DNA from: JAEXOD01 sp937930275
Lineage (GTDB): Bacteria; Bacteroidota; Ignavibacteria; Ignavibacteriales; Melioribacteraceae
Length of the DNA stretch: 64,000 nt
Direction: 5' to 3'
NCBI GenBank assembly: GCA_036733965.1
Contig: DAIMZL010000001.1
Location: 222,987 to 286,986 of the forward strand
Shown one piece after another: positions 1 through 7,865 of the stretch. The position numbers and the translations under genes are program-made. The notes below the pieces were generated by a model that did no database searches, was not told the DNA's origin, and worked only from the letters and a program-made list of their open reading frames with translations. Every line of letters starts with the position of its first letter. Position 1 is the stretch's first letter.

Positions 1-1286
1 GTGGATATAATAATTGTTAACATTAACGGCAAAATAATTTTGTAATTATTTGTCATCTCAAATGTCATTATTAAAGCCGTTAAAGAGGCATTTGTTGTGC
101 CGGCTACTACTCCTGCCATTCCTACCATAGCATATGCGCCGGAAGGAGCTGCGTAGTTTGGAAATAAATAGTTTACTAAAAACCCGAATAATGATCCTAA
201 CATTGCGCCTGTCACCAAACTGGGAGCAAATGTACCTCCGTTTCCGCCTGATCCAATTGTTGCTGCGGTTGCGATTGGTTTAAAAATTAGAATACCAAAA
301 AATGTTAATAAAATATCAGTCGAATACGGAACATTAAAATTAACATATGTAAAACCATATAATCCCGGTAAATATACTGCTAAAATGCCGACTATTAAAC
401 CACCTAATGCAGGTTTAATTATTGGATTTATTTTTTTTAATTTTGAAAAAATATCAGAAATTAAATAAAATACTTTTACAAAATAAACCGCAACTAATCC
501 GCTTAATATACCTAAAAATATATAGAAAAATAATTCGATATTAGATGTTAATTCATAAGGAGGAATTTTAAAAGCCGGTTCGTTTCCAATATAACTTCTT
601 GATATTGCAGTAGCAAAGACCGATGCTATAATTATCGGACTAAATGTCTGAGCCCGAAAAGAGCGCAAAATAATTTCAATTGCGAACAATGCTCCGCCTA
701 AAGGTGCATTAAATGCTGCAGCAAGTCCCGCAGCTGCTCCGCATCCTAATAAAACTTTTAATCTATCGCTTGAAAGTTTCAAAATCTGACCAAATGCAGA
801 GCCGATTGAAGCTCCTATCTGAACAATAGGTCCTTCTTTTCCGCCTGCTCCTCCGCTTCCGATACTTATAGCAGTGCCTATTATTTTTTTTATGGCAATT
901 GTACCTTTAATTACGCCTGCTTTTGTTGCAACCGCATCAATTACATTTGGAATACCTTCCCCTTTTTCCCCTTTTTCAAAAAAATAAGCAAAAAGACCTA
1001 CAAATAACCCTCCGATTGCAGGTAAAAATATTAATAATATTATTGAAAAAAGTGAAAAATCGCTTATCAGAGTACTTTTACCGATAATCTTTGCAGGAAA
1101 ATCGTAAAAAAGATGTTTAATAATTTCAATTGTGTGATGAAATATAATTGCACCGATTCCTGCTAAAACACCTGTTATACCTCCTAATACTAAAAGATAC
1201 GATTCTTGTGAAAAAGATATTTGGGAAAATAACTTGTCAAGCTTAAAACGAATATTCGGTAAATTTTTATAGTTGAAATTTAACAA
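1..1286 (-). CDS. ClC-family chloride channel/transporter, 3' end off window
   Basis: Integral membrane protein of the ClC family, which moves chloride through the inner membrane as a channel or as a Cl-/H+ exchanger. The visible 428 residues hold the three family signatures: GEGIP near residue 110 (the GSGIP position), GKEGP near 149 with the external gating glutamate, and GSGGNGGTFAP near 345. The inner proton glutamate of the E. coli protein is replaced: the motif after FNAPLGG reads FAIEII. Together with the non-serine GxGIP, this fits the large bacterial subfamily that usually has GHGVP. I start it at a TTG preceded by AAGGA five bases upstream, just after the hbd stop. Any C-terminal CBS domains would lie outside the window. 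It is the last visible gene of the run that includes hbd and thiolase. Confidence 0.92.
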   Translation of the reverse strand, partial: MLNFNYKNLPNIRFKLDKLFSQISFSQESYLLVLGGITGVLAGIGAIIFHHTIEIIKHLFYDFPAKIIGKSTLISDFSLFSIILLIFLPAIGGLFVGLFAYFFEKGEKGEGIPNVIDAVATKAGVIKGTIAIKKIIGTAISIGSGGAGGKEGPIVQIGASIGSAFGQILKLSSDRLKVLLGCGAAAGLAAAFNAPLGGALFAIEIILRSFRAQTFSPIIIASVFATAISRSYIGNEPAFKIPPYELTSNIELFFYIFLGILSGLVAVYFVKVFYLISDIFSKLKKINPIIKPALGGLIVGILAVYLPGLYGFTYVNFNVPYSTDILLTFFGILIFKPIATAATIGSGGNGGTFAPSLVTGAMLGSLFGFLVNYLFPNYAAPSGAYAMVGMAGVVAGTTNASLTALIMTFEMTNNYKIILPLMLTIIIS

Positions 1287-1294
1287 ATTAATCC

Positions 1295-2137
1295 TTAATA
1301 TTTATAAAATCCTTCTCCCGTTTTTTTACCCAATTTTTTTGCCGCAACCATCTTTTTTAATAATGGACATGGTCGATATTTAAAGTCGTCAAATCCCTTG
1401 AATAACACATTCATTATATCCAAACAGACATCAAGTCCAATGAAATCAGCAAGTTCTAATGGTCCCATTGGATGATTCATTCCGAGCTTCATTACAGTAT
1501 CAATATCTTTTGCAGAAGAAACACCTTCGTACAAAGCAAAAATGGCTTCATTAATCATGGGCATTAACACTCTGTTTGAGATAAAACCGGGATAATCATT
1601 AACCAAAACCGGCTCTTTTTTAAGCTTTAGCACTACATCATAAATTTTATTGTATGTTTCTTCTGATGTGGAATACCCTTTAATTATTTCCACAAGTTTC
1701 ATAACCGGAACCGGATTCATAAAATGTAAGCCAATAAATTTATCCGGTCTATTATTTGTCTGTAGCTCGGTGATTGATATTGCAGAAGTATTAGATGCGA
1801 ATATACAGTTTGTATTAACTAAACTTTCTAACTTATTGAAAAGCTGCAACTTAGCGTCTTTCTTTTCAACTATAGCTTCAATAACTAAATCTGTATCAAA
1901 ATCAATAGCGTTTATATCTGATTTAAGTGTAATATTGTTTAATGCCGTCATTTTATCTTCGACAGAAAGTATTTCTTTTTTAACCTGTCTATCAAAATTT
2001 TTAGAGATATTAGATAAGGCATTCTCTAAAATAGAAATATTTAAGTCAATTAATTGAACCTTAAAACGAAATTGCGCAAAAACATGAGCAATTCCGTTTC
2101 CCATAGTTCCGGCGCCAATTACAGCTATTTTTATCAT
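1295..2137 (-). CDS. hbd: 3-hydroxybutyryl-CoA dehydrogenase
   Basis: Cytoplasmic NAD(P)-dependent oxidoreductase interconverting acetoacetyl-CoA and 3-hydroxybutyryl-CoA. At 280 aa it has the normal length of the short, single-function bacterial enzyme. The Rossmann motif GAGTMG lies at residues 8-13. The catalytic histidine is expected at H138 in the GLHFMNPVPVMKLVE segment, and the C-terminal helical domain carries GMNHPMGPLELADFIGLD and ends in KTGEGFYKY. The thiolase gene lies 7 bases upstream, so the pair supplies two consecutive steps of acetoacetyl-CoA chemistry (butyrate-type metabolism, beta-oxidation or polyhydroxybutyrate). No crotonase or acyl-CoA dehydrogenase is in the window, so the direction of the pathway is open. 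Confidence 0.95.
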   Translation of the reverse strand: MIKIAVIGAGTMGNGIAHVFAQFRFKVQLIDLNISILENALSNISKNFDRQVKKEILSVEDKMTALNNITLKSDINAIDFDTDLVIEAIVEKKDAKLQLFNKLESLVNTNCIFASNTSAISITELQTNNRPDKFIGLHFMNPVPVMKLVEIIKGYSTSEETYNKIYDVVLKLKKEPVLVNDYPGFISNRVLMPMINEAIFALYEGVSSAKDIDTVMKLGMNHPMGPLELADFIGLDVCLDIMNVLFKGFDDFKYRPCPLLKKMVAAKKLGKKTGEGFYKY

Positions 2138-2144
2138 ATTTAAG

Positions 2145-3326
2145 CTATTTATTATATTTTTTAATTATTAAAGCAGAAGCTTCTCCGCCGCCAATACATA
2201 ATGAAGCTAAACCCAAATTTAAATTTTTTCTAATCATCTCGTAAATTAATGTAACTAATATTCTTGCACCGCTTGCTCCTATAGGATGACCTAAAGCAAT
2301 TGCTCCGCCATTTAAATTAATCTTCGATTCATCTAAATGTAGAATTTTATTAACCGCCAGCGAAACAACAGCAAATGCTTCGTTTATCTCGTAAATATCG
2401 ATATCATCTTTTGTTAAATTTGCTTTTTTTAGAACTTTGGCTATTGCATCGGCAGGTGCGGTAGTAAATTCAACCGGAGCTTTTGATGCAGAAGCTTGAG
2501 CGACAATTTCAACCAAAGGAGTATATCCCAATCTTAAAGCTGTTTCTTCTGACATTACCAATAAAGCAGCAGCACCGTCATTTAATTTTGATGAATTAGC
2601 TGCAGTCACAACACCGTTTTTATCGAATGCCGGACGTAAAGTCGGTATTTTATCAAATTTTACGTTTTTGGGTTCTTCATCTTCGTCAACAGTAAAGTCC
2701 CCTTTTTTAGACTTAATTGTAACGGGAGCTATTTCTTCTTTAAATATTCCGCTTATTGTAGCTTCTATTGCTTTGTTATAAGATTTTACGGCAAATTCAT
2801 CAAGCATTTCACGTGAAAGTTCGTAATCTTTAGCACAAATTTCTGCACAGTTTCCCATATGCATATCGTTATAAACATCCCAAAGTCCGTCTAATATTAC
2901 ACTATCATTTAATTTACCGTGACCTAATCTATAACCATTTCTTGCATCAGAAAGCAAATACGGAGCGTTTGACATGCTTTCCATGCCTCCGGCAATAATT
3001 ATGTCGGCATCACCGCATTGAATGGCTTGAGCGGCAAGCATAACAGCTTTAAGCCCGCTACCACACATCTTATTAATAGTTAATGCCTCAGTTTTATTTG
3101 GTAAACCAGCAAATAAAGTTGCCTGTCGTGCCGGTGCTTGTCCTTGTCCGGCAGAAAGAACGTTCCCCATAATAACTTCATCGACTAAACTAAAGTCAAT
3201 TTTTGAATCGCCTAAAACAGCTTTAATTGCTTCTGCTCCTAACTTTGGTGCTGTCAAGCTTGATAAAACACCCTGAAAACTACCAATTGCCGTTCTTTTT
3301 GCAGATACTATAACAACCTTTTTCAT
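2145..3326 (-). CDS. Acetyl-CoA C-acetyltransferase (thiolase)
   Basis: Thiolase of 393 aa, the usual length for biosynthetic acetoacetyl-CoA thiolases, condensing two acetyl-CoA or cleaving acetoacetyl-CoA. The nucleophilic cysteine is C88 in NKMCGSGLKA. The GHPIGASGAR motif contains H347, and the second active cysteine is C377 in SLCIGGGEA. NEAFA is present before the last block. The gene lies between the PSP1-domain gene (17-base gap) and hbd (7-base gap) and is probably co-transcribed with both. A degradative 3-ketoacyl-CoA thiolase is a possible alternative, because sequence alone does not settle chain-length preference. Confidence 0.94.
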   Translation of the reverse strand: MKKVVIVSAKRTAIGSFQGVLSSLTAPKLGAEAIKAVLGDSKIDFSLVDEVIMGNVLSAGQGQAPARQATLFAGLPNKTEALTINKMCGSGLKAVMLAAQAIQCGDADIIIAGGMESMSNAPYLLSDARNGYRLGHGKLNDSVILDGLWDVYNDMHMGNCAEICAKDYELSREMLDEFAVKSYNKAIEATISGIFKEEIAPVTIKSKKGDFTVDEDEEPKNVKFDKIPTLRPAFDKNGVVTAANSSKLNDGAAALLVMSEETALRLGYTPLVEIVAQASASKAPVEFTTAPADAIAKVLKKANLTKDDIDIYEINEAFAVVSLAVNKILHLDESKINLNGGAIALGHPIGASGARILVTLIYEMIRKNLNLGLASLCIGGGEASALIIKKYNK

Positions 3327-3343
3327 AATTCCTCTATTAAAAT

Positions 3344-4165
3344 TTATTCGCCTTCAAATGATAAACAACATTTTAGTTTGCCGCAAGGTCCGCTAAGTTT
3401 AGACATATTCGCAGATAAATTTTGGTCATTGGCAAGTTGTGTTGTGATTTTTTTAAAATTATATAAAAAGACAGAGCAGCAATATTCTCTTCCACAAGAA
3501 CCTAATCCTCCTACTCGTTTTGCTTCATCTCTAACACCTATTTGCCTTAATTCAATTCGAGTTTTAAATTCGGCAGCTAAGTCTTTTGCAAGCTCTCTGA
3601 AGTCAACTCTTCCGTCTGAAGTATAGAAGAAGAATAATTTTTTTCTATCAAATTGATAATGAATGTCAACTAATTTCATATTCAGTTGATACTTTTCAAT
3701 TCTATCTTTAAAAATCGGTTTTGCTTTTGCTTCATCTTTTCTATTTAGTTCAATTTGTTCCCAATCTTGTTCGGTTAACTTACGTAATACTTTTGGTAGC
3801 TTATCTCCCTCTGTAGTATATTTAAACATTTTAAGTTTTGCTATATTCCCAACTTCAACAACTTTTGTAACTTCTATTGTGTCTTCACATTCAACAAGTG
3901 CAAAGTCTCCTTCTATCAATGTACTTGCAAGTTCTTGTGTTCCTTCACAAAAATGATTACCAAGCAACCCTTGACATTCAACCTCTATAATATTAATGTC
4001 TTTAAGCTTAGTATTAATAATATAATCGACTGCATTTTCGATATTAGGACAATCTTTTTGACAGTCTTCGCATAAATTATTAACAACTACATCCTTGAAT
4101 GTATGATAAGCTTGCAAATCATACAAATCAGGCTTAAACTCTTGTGATTTATTTATATTTTCCAA
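3344..4165 (-). CDS. PSP1 C-terminal domain protein, RicT/YaaT-like
   Basis: A 273 aa soluble protein of the PSP1 family; Bacillus YaaT/RicT is the best-studied member. RicT is part of an Fe-S-containing complex that affects RNase Y-dependent RNA maturation, sporulation and competence. The PSP1 core runs to about residue 215. It is followed by two cysteine clusters, C224/C229/C230 (GLGSCGREYCC) and C261/C266/C267 (GPCGKLKCC), typical of the family. An extra N-terminal cluster (CEDCQKDC, about residues 33-40) may add a metal site. The gene directly follows holB, the same order as holB-yaaT in Bacillus. Function here is inferred from family and context. Confidence 0.85.
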   Translation of the reverse strand: MENINKSQEFKPDLYDLQAYHTFKDVVVNNLCEDCQKDCPNIENAVDYIINTKLKDINIIEVECQGLLGNHFCEGTQELASTLIEGDFALVECEDTIEVTKVVEVGNIAKLKMFKYTTEGDKLPKVLRKLTEQDWEQIELNRKDEAKAKPIFKDRIEKYQLNMKLVDIHYQFDRKKLFFFYTSDGRVDFRELAKDLAAEFKTRIELRQIGVRDEAKRVGGLGSCGREYCCSVFLYNFKKITTQLANDQNLSANMSKLSGPCGKLKCCLSFEGE

Positions 4166-4177
4166 AACTAAAATTCC

Positions 4178-5284
4178 TTAATTGTTTGTAATATTTGATA
4201 ATAACATTACCATGCTTGCCGAAACGATAGTAATATTAACGTTTCTTTCTAAATTATTTGCTAATTGATCCAAATCGGTAAGAGTTTTATTTATGTTAAC
4301 ATTCGGATATCTATTATTAAATTTTGATAATGATTCAATAAATGGTTCATAACAATTTTTATTTCCGTATGCTCTAAATATCTCCAAATTATTTAACCAT
4401 GTATATATTAAAATAATAATAATTTTCATCAATTCATAATCAGAATTTTTAATAATTTCCTTAAATTCAATAAATGCAGTATTATACCAACCTGCAAACG
4501 AATAGCGTAAAATATTTAAAGTTTTATTTAATAAAATAGTAAATTGGTTATCTAAAAGATATATTGCTTTAGTTACAGAGCCTTGACAAAAATATTTAAC
4601 GGAATGAATGTGATCAAACTGATAATTAAAATATCTAATTAAAATATTGGTTAAGTCACTATCGGAAAGTGCACTAAAATTCAATTTCCAACATCGAGAT
4701 TTAATAGTAGAAAGGATTCCGTTTTCGTCTGAAGTCGTTAATATATATATAACCCCTTTGGGAGGTTCTTCTAAGTTCTTAAGTAATGCATTTTGAGCTT
4801 CCTCTCCCATCAAATGTGCATCAGAAATTAGAATAAGTCTATATTTAATATTTTCGTAACTAAGCGTAGTAAAGCTGTTTATATCTCTTATACTACTTAT
4901 TTTAATACTTTCGGCTCCGGATACTGATAATTTATGATATGGATTTTCAGATTTTAGTTTTAACTGGTTTTTTATTTCGGATAGTTGCTGTTCCGTTAAT
5001 CCGCCATAAGGATTATCATCTGACTCGCTTTTACCACGAGGAATAGGAAAAATTAAACGTACGTACGGTTCGTTTAATAGTGTTATTTGATTTTCAATTT
5101 TAGAATTTGCGCTTATGGCTTCTTTATTTAAAAGCTTTAAAAATTGAATAGCCGTATAAAATTTACCAACTCCCTCAGTTCCTATAAATAAAAGTGCCTG
5201 AGGGATTTTGCCTGTTTTACAAATCAGATATAAAGATTCTTTTACCTTTTTTTGTCCGTATATCTCATCTAAAAAAGGAATCAT
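4178..5284 (-). CDS. holB: DNA polymerase III delta-prime subunit
   Basis: Clamp-loader AAA+ subunit of 368 aa. The family fold is supported by a Walker-A-like GTEGVGK at residues 35-41, the NALLKNLEEPP box and the conserved SRC (TIKSRCWKLNF, about 195-200) that contacts ATP in a neighbouring clamp-loader subunit. No zinc-finger cysteines are visible between Walker A and the LEEPP box, where many bacterial delta-prime proteins have them; this is common in Bacteroidota-type sequences. The C-terminal half is poorly conserved and lysine/asparagine rich. It lies 12 bases upstream of the PSP1 gene and 11 bases downstream of the small DUF2795 gene. DnaX proper is larger, which argues against gamma/tau. 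Confidence 0.85.
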   Translation of the reverse strand: MIPFLDEIYGQKKVKESLYLICKTGKIPQALLFIGTEGVGKFYTAIQFLKLLNKEAISANSKIENQITLLNEPYVRLIFPIPRGKSESDDNPYGGLTEQQLSEIKNQLKLKSENPYHKLSVSGAESIKISSIRDINSFTTLSYENIKYRLILISDAHLMGEEAQNALLKNLEEPPKGVIYILTTSDENGILSTIKSRCWKLNFSALSDSDLTNILIRYFNYQFDHIHSVKYFCQGSVTKAIYLLDNQFTILLNKTLNILRYSFAGWYNTAFIEFKEIIKNSDYELMKIIIILIYTWLNNLEIFRAYGNKNCYEPFIESLSKFNNRYPNVNINKTLTDLDQLANNLERNVNITIVSASMVMLLSNITNN

Positions 5285-5295
5285 AGATATACCGT

Positions 5296-5526
5296 TTAGG
5301 CATTAAATTCATCGTCATCCGAAAAGAAGAAATCTTCATCTGTAGGATAATCGGGCCAAATATCTTCAATTGATTCGTAAAATTCGTCCGAATCTTCTAA
5401 TTCCTGCAGATTTTCTATCACTTCAATTGGTGAACCAATTCTTTCGGCATAATCTATTAATTCTTCTTTTGTTGCAGGCCATGGTGCATCATCTAAATAA
5501 GAAGCTAATTCTACAGTCCAAATCAT
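5296..5526 (-). CDS. DUF2795-family small acidic protein
   Basis: A 76 aa protein. Its first 50 residues match the DUF2795 pattern, with WPATKEELIDYAERIG followed by a short helix ending in LQELEDSDEFY. The last 25 residues are almost all acidic or aromatic (WPDYPTDEDFFFSDDDEFNA). DUF2795 proteins have no established function. A clear AGGTATT ribosome site precedes the ATG. It sits between the M23 peptidase and holB, 18 and 11 bases from them, and so is probably co-transcribed. No signal peptide or membrane segment is visible. Confidence 0.75.
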   Translation of the reverse strand: MIWTVELASYLDDAPWPATKEELIDYAERIGSPIEVIENLQELEDSDEFYESIEDIWPDYPTDEDFFFSDDDEFNA

Positions 5527-5544
5527 AATACCTCCGCTTTTTAT

Positions 5545-6480
5545 TTATTGTTTTTTCTCTTTTAAATCAAAAACCGTCAAATTATCATAAAAAAAGTTCA
5601 TCGGATTTAAGGCAACACCGTTGTAAAGTACTTCATAATGTAAGTGAGGACCACTTGTTAAAGTACCAGAGTTTCCGGATAGTGCAATATAATCGCCTCT
5701 TTCAACTTTTTGGTTCTCTTTTACTTCACTTTTATGTAAATGGGCGTATAACGTTTTATATCCAAATCCATGATCAACTATAATAGTTAATCCGTATCCT
5801 TCTTTATTTCCAACAAACTCAACTGTTCCTGCTCCCGTTACATAAACTTTTGTTCCTATATCAGTTAAAATGTCTAAACCGGTATGCATTCGCATTATGT
5901 GTAACACCGGGTGCATTCGCATACCAAAATCATTTGCATATTCACCATCGGTTGTCGGCTTTATTGCCGGTATTGAATTATATAATTTTTCGTTTTTTGT
6001 TAAAGTAGTTTCAATTAATTTATATTCATTTTTAGCATATATAACTTTTGATTTTAAGTTATCTACATAACTATTAAGAGTTCCCAACAAATTATTAATA
6101 TCCGAAGGTCCATTAGCTAAAAAGGCATCAAAAAGTTGTCCTCCGGTTCCTAACTCAATAAATTCATCATTATTTGTCGGTAAATTAGCTTTTAATTTTA
6201 AAGAGATATCATTTTTAACTAATGTATCTAAATTTTCTCCTAACTGCTTGTACTGTGATAGAAGATAATTTAAATTTTTAATTAACTCTTTATTTTCTGC
6301 TCTTAGATTTTCTATCTTATTATCCGGATTTATTACATCATTAATAAGAATATAAACTCCAAAAACGAAAAAGCTAATTATAAATGAGACAAAAAAAACC
6401 ATAAAAATAAACTTTTTATGGAAATTCCTGATCTCAATAAACTTGAGTTTTTGTTTCGAGAAATAAAATAAATTTTTCAT
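5545..6480 (-). CDS. M23 (LytM-type) metallopeptidase, membrane anchored
   Basis: A 311 aa envelope protein predicted to cut peptidoglycan cross-links or to activate amidases. It has a short cytoplasmic tail, one transmembrane helix at about 25-47, a coiled-coil-like periplasmic stalk at about 55-170 and a C-terminal M23 domain. All zinc and catalytic residues are visible: H199 and D203 in HTGLD, the HAHLH-like YAHLHKS region, and H279/H281 in GPHLHYE. The architecture resembles the periplasmic MepM/NlpD group. A good promoter (6495-6523) lies just upstream, so this gene probably begins the transcript that continues into DUF2795, holB and the genes below it. Confidence 0.9.
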   Translation of the reverse strand: MKNLFYFSKQKLKFIEIRNFHKKFIFMVFFVSFIISFFVFGVYILINDVINPDNKIENLRAENKELIKNLNYLLSQYKQLGENLDTLVKNDISLKLKANLPTNNDEFIELGTGGQLFDAFLANGPSDINNLLGTLNSYVDNLKSKVIYAKNEYKLIETTLTKNEKLYNSIPAIKPTTDGEYANDFGMRMHPVLHIMRMHTGLDILTDIGTKVYVTGAGTVEFVGNKEGYGLTIIVDHGFGYKTLYAHLHKSEVKENQKVERGDYIALSGNSGTLTSGPHLHYEVLYNGVALNPMNFFYDNLTVFDLKEKKQ

Positions 6481-6494
6481 ATAAAATCGGTTGC

Positions 6495-6523
6495 AAATTA
6501 CTAAAATTTATTATTTTATGCAA
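6495..6523 (-). promoter_or_regulatory. Sigma-70-type promoter upstream of the M23 peptidase
   Basis: Read on the minus strand, TTGCAT (6518-6523) and TAATTT (6495-6500) are separated by exactly 17 bases. The predicted start is within 15 bases of the M23 start codon at 6480. This is the only gap of notable size (64 bases) between hprK and the M23 gene. The element is recognised by pattern only. Confidence 0.45.
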
Positions 6524-6544
6524 GTTAAAACAGAAATGAAAATC

Positions 6545-7552
6545 TTATTCAAAATCGTGTTCAAAATAATTAATTGTTCTATCTACTTCTCCCGTATTTT
6601 TTCTTATTTTTTCGTTCAATCTATCTTTAAATATTTGTGAAGCATCATAACCGTAATGTTTTAACAAATAGTTTAGCGCAATAACTTCCGATATAACGGT
6701 AATGTTTTTGCCGGGAATAATCGGTAGTTTAATATAGGGAATATCAACATCTAAGATATTTGTTGTAGGATTATCTAAACCAAGTCTGTTATATTCGTTT
6801 TTTTCATCCCATAGTTCTAATTCAATAACAACTTCAAGTCTTTTTTGAAAACGAATAGCTCTTACACCAAACATACTTCTAACATCTATTAAACCGACAC
6901 CTCTAATTTCCATAAAGTGTCCTACCAATTCAGTTCCGCTTCCTATTAGTATTCCTTCCCCTTTTTTGGTAAAAACTATCACATCATCAGCAACAAGTCT
7001 ATGTCCCCTTTCAACAAGATCTAATGCTACTTCACTTTTACCTATTCCGCTTTTTCCGACAAAAAGTATTCCGGCACCGTAAACATCAACAAAAGAACCG
7101 TGCAAAGTAACTTGAGGTGAAAACTGATCATCAAGGAAATCACTTATTAAATATGCAAGTTTAGTTGTTAAATAAGGAGAGCTGAATACCGGAATATGAA
7201 AGTTTGAAGCACATTCTAAAAGTCCTTCGGGCGATTTGTTATTGTTAGTAATAATAACGCAAGGAATATCAAACTTAAATATATTTTCAAGTGCTTTGAA
7301 TCTTTCATCAATTGACAAATTATTTAAGTACTTTACTTCGGTATTACCGAAAATTTGAATTCTTGAATGTGTAAATAAATCCACAAACCCGGCTAAAGCT
7401 AATCCGGGTCTGTGAATATTTTGATCTTTAATTATTCTATTTAAGTTAACCGAATCGTTACATAAGGTAATCTTAAATCTATCTTTTGTATTTTTATAAA
7501 AATATTCTACACTTATTGTATCTTTTCGTATAACTCGTGATTGTTTGAACAT
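6545..7552 (-). CDS. hprK: HPr kinase/phosphorylase
   Basis: A 335 aa bifunctional serine kinase/phosphorylase that in other bacteria acts on Ser46 of HPr (or Crh). The N-terminal domain covers about residues 1-135. The catalytic domain has the P-loop GKSGIGKSE (166-174), the HRLVADD segment (184-190) and the family signature MEIRGVGLIDVRSMFG around 217-232. It is co-directional with, and 2 bases from, the HPF gene, an arrangement that recalls the hpf-ptsN-hprK neighbourhoods of the proteobacterial rpoN region. No HPr, EI or EII gene is in the window, so the phosphorylation target cannot be named here. Confidence 0.94.
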   Translation of the reverse strand: MFKQSRVIRKDTISVEYFYKNTKDRFKITLCNDSVNLNRIIKDQNIHRPGLALAGFVDLFTHSRIQIFGNTEVKYLNNLSIDERFKALENIFKFDIPCVIITNNNKSPEGLLECASNFHIPVFSSPYLTTKLAYLISDFLDDQFSPQVTLHGSFVDVYGAGILFVGKSGIGKSEVALDLVERGHRLVADDVIVFTKKGEGILIGSGTELVGHFMEIRGVGLIDVRSMFGVRAIRFQKRLEVVIELELWDEKNEYNRLGLDNPTTNILDVDIPYIKLPIIPGKNITVISEVIALNYLLKHYGYDASQIFKDRLNEKIRKNTGEVDRTINYFEHDFE

Positions 7553-7554
7553 AA

Positions 7555-7857
7555 TTAACGAATATTAGCCATTTTTTTTGTCTTAACTTTTCGTAACTGA
7601 CGGACTAATTTTTCAGTAGCAAGAGAAACCGATTTTTCAAATTCTTCCGTAGTTTCCGAAACAGAGAGTGTTTTACCCGGAATTTTAATCACAATTTCCG
7701 AAGTTTTTTCACTTTCTTTTAAGTGTGTAAAGCTAAGTATTACGTTTGCCTCCAGTATTTCATCATTATACTTTTCTAAAGAGGAAACTTCATTTTTGAT
7801 AAAATCTTTTAGGGAATCTTTAGCCCTAAATTTTCTGGATGTGATTTGAATGTTCAT
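7555..7857 (-). CDS. hpf: Ribosome hibernation promoting factor (short HPF/RaiA)
   Basis: A 100 aa protein of the sigma-54 modulation/RaiA family, which binds the 30S decoding region and stabilises inactive ribosomes in stationary phase or starvation. It starts with MNIQITSRKFRAKDSLKDFI, and the rest fits the beta-alpha-beta-beta-beta-alpha fold with a basic C-terminal helix (KLVRQLRKVKTKK). It is the short type, without the long-HPF dimerisation domain. It lies between the Xer gene (8 bases upstream) and hprK (2 bases downstream) and is probably co-transcribed with both. Confidence 0.92.
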   Translation of the reverse strand: MNIQITSRKFRAKDSLKDFIKNEVSSLEKYNDEILEANVILSFTHLKESEKTSEIVIKIPGKTLSVSETTEEFEKSVSLATEKLVRQLRKVKTKKMANIR

Positions 7858-7865
7858 AACAACTC

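Noticed and set aside
1650..2057. Plus-strand open frame of 135 codons inside hbd (and similar frames at 15114-15443, 29088-29423, 63073-63372)
   Set aside because: Antisense shadows of firmly identified genes in AT-rich sequence, without recognisable domains or ribosome sites.
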